DNA of 64,000 nucleotides from Archegozetes longisetosus (taxonomy: Eukaryota; Arthropoda; Arachnida; Sarcoptiformes; Trhypochthoniidae), in the NCBI GenBank assembly GCA_018873245.2, contig JAEMBT020000005.1:1004001-1068000 (forward strand), given 5' to 3'. Position numbers and translations under genes: made by a program. The notes under the pieces were generated by a model. That model ran no database searches. It was not told where the DNA came from and was given only the letters and a program-made list of their open reading frames with translations. Positions 58,761-64,000 of this stretch are shown here, in pieces. Positions within the stretch are counted from its first letter, which is position 1; each line of letters opens with the position of its first letter.

Positions 58761-61700
58761 TACTTTAGACATATTGAATGTGTGCACACTTTCTTCCCTT
58801 TACTGATTGGCAATAAATTCCGTGAGCTTTTCGCTCAAGAGTTGATTTTGATTCTAACCATTTTTTCTTTTTAGCGAAAAACTCCAATCGTTTATGCCTT
58901 TCGGCCAGTTTACAATCAATGAGGAAAATTTTTGCACTTCATATAATTTATGGAGACCTACCAAAGTGCTCAACACTAACTATTAATTGGCGACAGACTT
59001 AACTTATAAGCGATCTATAGTGGCAAACATTTCCCAAAAGTCTCATTAACTTTATTGCCTTTTATTTAAAGACTTTTCAATTTGTTCAGAAATAACTCTT
59101 TCATAATGGCCAAAACACAGACAGCTTTTGGTAAGCCTTGGATGGATATTTTTAGCCCGTCTTATAGTCAGAAATAATTGTTGAGCGGTTTGTTGAAGAC
59201 TTTGTTAGAACTGAGAATGCTAATAAATATTTCTTTTATTGAGATCACAAGTGTATTATCAATTTTGGTATTCTGTAATCGATTATTAGTCGAAAACATA
59301 GCATTACTTATTGCTTAAAATGCAACTGCTAGTTATTTTTGCATTTATCAAATGTACAGTTACGCTCATCATAGCATAAGTTTGATGTAAATTAACTTTT
59401 ATACTGCAATATATAACTGATACATATCTTATAGTATGAAAAAACTGAAGCCTCAAGTACCAAATTGTAAAATATTCTGCTTTGATATGGAGGGTGTAAA
59501 TGAACGAATGAAAACCCTGTTATTAGAGTAATAACACGTTGTAGACTAACGTTGAACCAATGTTGCACACAAAGGATGATATGCAACAGGTATCATACAT
59601 TACAATATATAGCCCATAGTCTTTAATAATGATTCTTTATGAATACGTATGAAAGCTTTGATTTGGGTGTGTTTATCATACACATAAATACCAAATAAAC
59701 TTATATAAATTTTCAAAAGCCAATTTTGTTTAATCAGAGAGGAGTGATTCCGAGTAGAAAATCATATCAATTTGATCGCATATTTAATTGACATCACTTT
59801 TAAAAATTTGACACTACATTAATATTTAAAGTTATTCATTCTTAAGGGAGGCTCGAGGTGAAACATGCAAAAAGTTTTGCTTAGTTTATTGCCTAAGAAA
59901 CCTTTCTTCAAAGTTTTCTATTTGAATTTCATTAATTTGCTGTCAATTGCAAATAAACCAATCAAAAATATTTGAAACACATTTCTGGTGTGTTTTAACC
60001 TTTAATGCTTCAATTTGACGTACGAGTCATTCTCGTAGAATCAATTCATTATTTCAATGTTTGATCCTTTATAAAATCAATTCTTAAGAAAGTGAACAAT
60101 ATTCAAAGCAGTGCTTACTGAAATGTTATACAATAATGATCAATTTGTCTTCCTTCCTACCACTTAAAGCTTCTAACCGATTGCGTAATTGAGTGCTCAG
60201 TCGTGCATTACTTTTTTATCATTATAATGAATGGGGCGTGGATTAGATGAAATACTTTCACTACTATTTGGTGGTAAAATACTAGGCATAAAATAGTTTG
60301 GCATCATAACTCGTTCGATAATGTTTACAGTTATAGTACACACTTTTATATTGACTATTGCAAGTCATGCCAACTCTACAAACGCCTAATTTGTGGACGA
60401 ATAATAAATATATAAAAGTGGTTACAATTTTAATCAAGCTGAATACTTTTATATGGTTTTCTGAATTACTGCCTATTCGTGCGAATATAAATTTAGGAAA
60501 GCTTCGAATAAATTATAAACATCAAATCGCGTGAATATCTAACACATTTAAAAGTGGTCAGTATTTCCCAACCAAAACACTTTGCTATCAAAGTTAACAC
60601 TTGCATAGACTTCAGTTCTGAAAAACAACTTTTTTATTCTTTAATCAAACTTGACAAGTTCATGAAAAGATATTTAATGCTTAGACTTTACAAAAAATAC
60701 TATTTGAAGCAACGATTTTATATCTTCTTTATTCTCAGAATGAATGCTCACTAAAAAGGGTCTGAATGTATGTAATTGAGCAAAACATTAATTAGTTTAG
60801 TTTTACCGAAAATAAATTTAAAAATCCAATTAACAACGCATACATCAACTAATGAACTCGAAAACAGATTGATCAGATTCAGAAGAAAATGCTGTCTGAC
60901 AATCTGCAAGCTCTATACTGGCTCGTAAGAACTGACTAAAGTTACCAAGGGTTTTGTTAAGCTTGAGCATGCAGAGTTGTTGCTCAAAAGAAAATATGAT
61001 CAGTAAAGATCATTTAGAATAATGGTTCAATACAAAGCTCGACGTGATATAACAGTGTTGCCCCAACCTGTCAAATGCAATATTCATTGATCATTGATTA
61101 GTATTTTCGTGCTTTTCATAACTATCGTAAAAGCACTGCTATCAGTCTGGCTATTCAGACAAACATTGAGTTGGGCTCACAGTTAATAAATGATTGCAAA
61201 AACATATTTATTTATCCATTTAGTATTAGTATTGAATTAGACAATTCATTATTATTTCTGATTGTATGCTTGTCTAACATTTAAGCTTCTTTTATAAGAT
61301 CATTTCATGCATGTCTAAAAATGAGCAACAAATCCACAAATTTTTAATTCAATGCATAGCAGATCTGCATTGAAAAAATGATTTGATGAGAATTGTTAAG
61401 ATTGATTGGAATCATACCACCCATTGAGAATCAGTCTTAAGGGCTTTACAGTATTTCCTATTCTCTATTATATGCCTCTTATTATTATTAACTTATAATA
61501 AAAGTAATCTTTGAACGAAGAACAAGAACCGCATAATATTATTCTGAGAAAAGGCAAATAAGTGAAGTTTTATATATTATTACATTTTATTTATTTCCTT
61601 TACTTTTATAAAGTTGCGGTTCTTTGCCCCTAATTTGATCTGAGCCAACAGTTAAATAATTCATCTTTCCATGAATTATGAATTTTAATACTTTTTCGTG

Positions 61701-62200
61701 CATTAATTTAATATTTGTTTGAATGAATTATATTTTGATCTAATTGTGATTAACTGTTTTGTGCTACAGATTCTGCTGAGATCATCTTGAATTAGTGTGC
61801 TCAATTTATTCACAATTAATCTATTGGAGAGAATTGAGGACATTAACTGGAGTAAAAGTTAATCCGCTTTAATTGATTATGCTTTTGATTAGGCAACTAA
61901 TCAAATTTGCACTAATAGTATAATTGATACTCAAAATTAGAGCCATTCCTTGGTGCAATTCTGATCGTTCTGTTTATTGATTTGAATCTGACTGAGATTT
62001 ATAGGCAATTATGAAGCTATTCTGTAGTTTGTGAGAGATGCAAAAAATTCTTATGTTAATTTGATCTTAATATTTGGTTCACTTTATTTCAATATTATAA
62101 GTTACCATATAATAGGAATAATCATTACTAAGAAATGTGTTCACTTTGAAGTGAAGGGTAGCCCCAGTAATAACTATTCTTATATAAAATAAGGCAAAAT
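58761..62200. other. No recognised feature
   Basis: 3.4 kb of AT-rich DNA. Short frames such as 60554-60754 have no coding character. Confidence 0.4.
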
Positions 62201-63438
62201 CTAATAATAGCCTCTATGAGGACGTTCCCGACCTCCCAGAATAAAAGCACTGCCTTTTGCTGCCATCAATATTGCACCACAGGTTAGGCAATAGCACTTG
62301 ACTCGCAAGCGTCTAGGTATGCCAACTATTTGCTATGTTTTGTGAGAAAAAAGTTATCAAAATAATAATAACAGCAATAATAGCAGTAACAATAATACTT
62401 TTACTTCAAATGAGACGTTGCATTCAAAATAGAAATAGAAATAGGGGTCCATATAATTGAGATGGTATTGACTTTATTTGAAATTCGGGTGGATTTAAGT
62501 TGGCATTACACAACTAACTTTCATCATATCAAACCATAACAATTGATACTCTTCTTTAGTTTTAATAATACGTTAGCAACACTTTGAAACCGTTACAATT
62601 ACTTTTGTATCTTTTGAAAAGGTGTGCAAAAGATGTGTTCATTCGTTTTGTTATCTGTTTCTGACATTATAATACATACAAAAGTTAGTTATGCTTCAAC
62701 AAAAGTTCAAGTACTCGTCTTATGATTTTAAATGGATGTTTTTATTTATGAACTCCTTCACCTGTATAAATAGCATGTCTTAATCAATGTGATCATTAAT
62801 TTTGAATTTATACAATTAACAATATCTGAGATTTCATTACGAATGAATAGTCTTAATGCAAATGAATGAAGAAAAAACTCTATAACCAATTACTAGCTGT
62901 TGAACAAAAGTTTCGCCACTCGAAAATTAAAACTAAAAACGAATGGGATGATGGAAAATGAGCAAAGAAACATCTCTCTCATGGTAATTGATGCACTGCT
63001 TTACAATTGAATATGCATAGGATGTCGAACCATCCCATTTGAAACATTATTCAACAGTTGTCTGGCATCACATTTTGTTCGCACATCGATTCTTCAAGTG
63101 CTTAAAACACATTTAAAAGTACATACATATATCATATGCATATACGTAATGAAATATATGAAGTAATATATAATACTTTGCTCTAAAATATAGCAACTGC
63201 TGAAGTTTTATGAGATTAATGCATAGTATATATGCATTGACGAGTATAAGTATAGCTTAATTGCTAACATGAGCCGTATTTTAGGCTTTTGTATAACTAC
63301 ACCTCAAAAACTATACTTAAAGACTTGGTTCTTAAGCTAATCATGAGTGGGCAGCAAGCTTGAGGAATTATTGCGGTGATGGCAAGAATTAAAATCCTTG
63401 ACACCCACCTTGACTTCCGCCCTCGCCCTCGTCGTGGA
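62201..63438 (-). CDS. Candidate 3' end of a minus-strand gene (two exons)
   Basis: Minus strand, 62325-62201: after an acceptor-like CAAATAG a GC-richer frame of 41 codons reads IPRRLRVKCYCLTCGAIL, then MAAKGSAFILGGRERPHRGY and a stop. A 30-nt GC-rich stretch at 63438-63409, bounded by AG and GT(GGGT), reads HDEGEGGSQ, and its phase fits the terminal exon. Upstream exons would lie beyond the window. No family recognised. It rests on composition and splice-site logic only. Confidence 0.2.
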
Positions 63439-64000
63439 CTAGTCACCAATATATTGTTTTTCTTGAATAATTGTCTAACATATTGTTGAAAAATAGCAGC
63501 TCTTCATCATATTTTCTCTCATAAGCATCACTTATAATTTGGTTTTTCACTTAAAGGGCGCCCCTATTCGACACTCCTTTTATCTTATATTTTCTGTGTC
63601 CGCATGTTTTTCAGCAATAAAGTCTTGTTGAAACATTGACATCACTATCTCACTGACTGACTCGTAAGAGCCTTACCCTTAACTAAAAGATATATCAAGT
63701 TTTATATGCATTTATAACTACTTCTTTTAGGTTTGCCATTACTGCTAATAACAAAATATTCACATAAATATTTGAAATCCTTATATTCAACAGATAATAA
63801 AACTCATGCACTTTCAATAATTCAAACTTGTTTTGTAATAAAACTTTTCTTTTGAGCATTTCTCAGACCTGTAAATGTTTTCATATTAGAGTACTGTTAA
63901 GGGATGCAAACGCTAAATAATATGTGACACAACTATTAATGTCATGATTGAAAGTCTCAACCCATTCTCCGTTCCGCTTAAGGTTATGTTTCCGAAGTTT
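63439..64000. other. No recognised feature at the right edge
   Basis: AT-rich DNA to the end of the window without a supported feature. Confidence 0.35.

Noticed and set aside
1-64000. CRISPR arrays, tRNA and rRNA genes
   Set aside because: No regularly spaced short repeats and no tRNA B-box with a foldable cloverleaf were found by eye; the tandem repeats at 26.5-27.8 kb are degenerate and lack spacers.

Overview
The window is eukaryotic nuclear DNA, AT-rich, with short GT-AG introns (mostly about 55-200 bp) and one-copy animal genes. A SOCS5-type SH2/SOCS-box gene, WDHD1, WDR43, ERMARD, TTI2, FBXO22-like, DUS2 and an equilibrative nucleoside transporter together indicate an animal. Compact genes, strong AT bias and divergent proteins suggest an arthropod, perhaps an acariform mite; that last step is inference.

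Layout. 1-15.2 kb is gene-dense: SOCS5-like (-), WDHD1/AND-1 (+, 7 exons) tail-to-tail with WDR43/UTP5 (-, 7 exons), ERMARD (+), and an unrecognised multipass membrane protein (+). 15.3-28 kb is a nest of mobile DNA. It holds a Fanzor (eukaryotic TnpB-like) gene inside a TTAA-flanked, piggyBac-like 2.0 kb element, a truncated second Fanzor end, a 1.65 kb TA-flanked element with 64-bp inverted ends, a 402-bp MITE, an internally deleted Tc1/mariner copy lying inside an older 37-bp inverted repeat, a SWIM-finger transposon remnant, a 588-bp foldback element with a 33-bp perfect palindrome, and degenerate tandem repeats. 29.3-43.2 kb is genic again: a SNAP-25-like SNARE (+), TTI2 (-), an FBXO22-like F-box/FIST protein (+), a non-LTR retrotransposon fragment, a decayed minus-strand gene, a TSSK-like kinase (+) with DFG changed to DLE, a plus-strand pseudogene with four in-frame stops, DUS2 (-) and SLC29/ENT (+, 7 exons). 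43.2-64 kb has no recognisable gene; a few GC-richer islets look like isolated exons.

The genes do not form a pathway. They are housekeeping functions (replication fork, rRNA processing, PIKK assembly, tRNA dihydrouridylation, nucleoside uptake) with divergent or convergent neighbours sharing short intergenic spaces.

A cross-cutting observation: SOCS5, WDHD1, DUS2 and the Fanzor gene are all broken only by one-base changes at or next to short A/T runs. This looks more like uncorrected sequencing error than biology, so frames should be read across those points.
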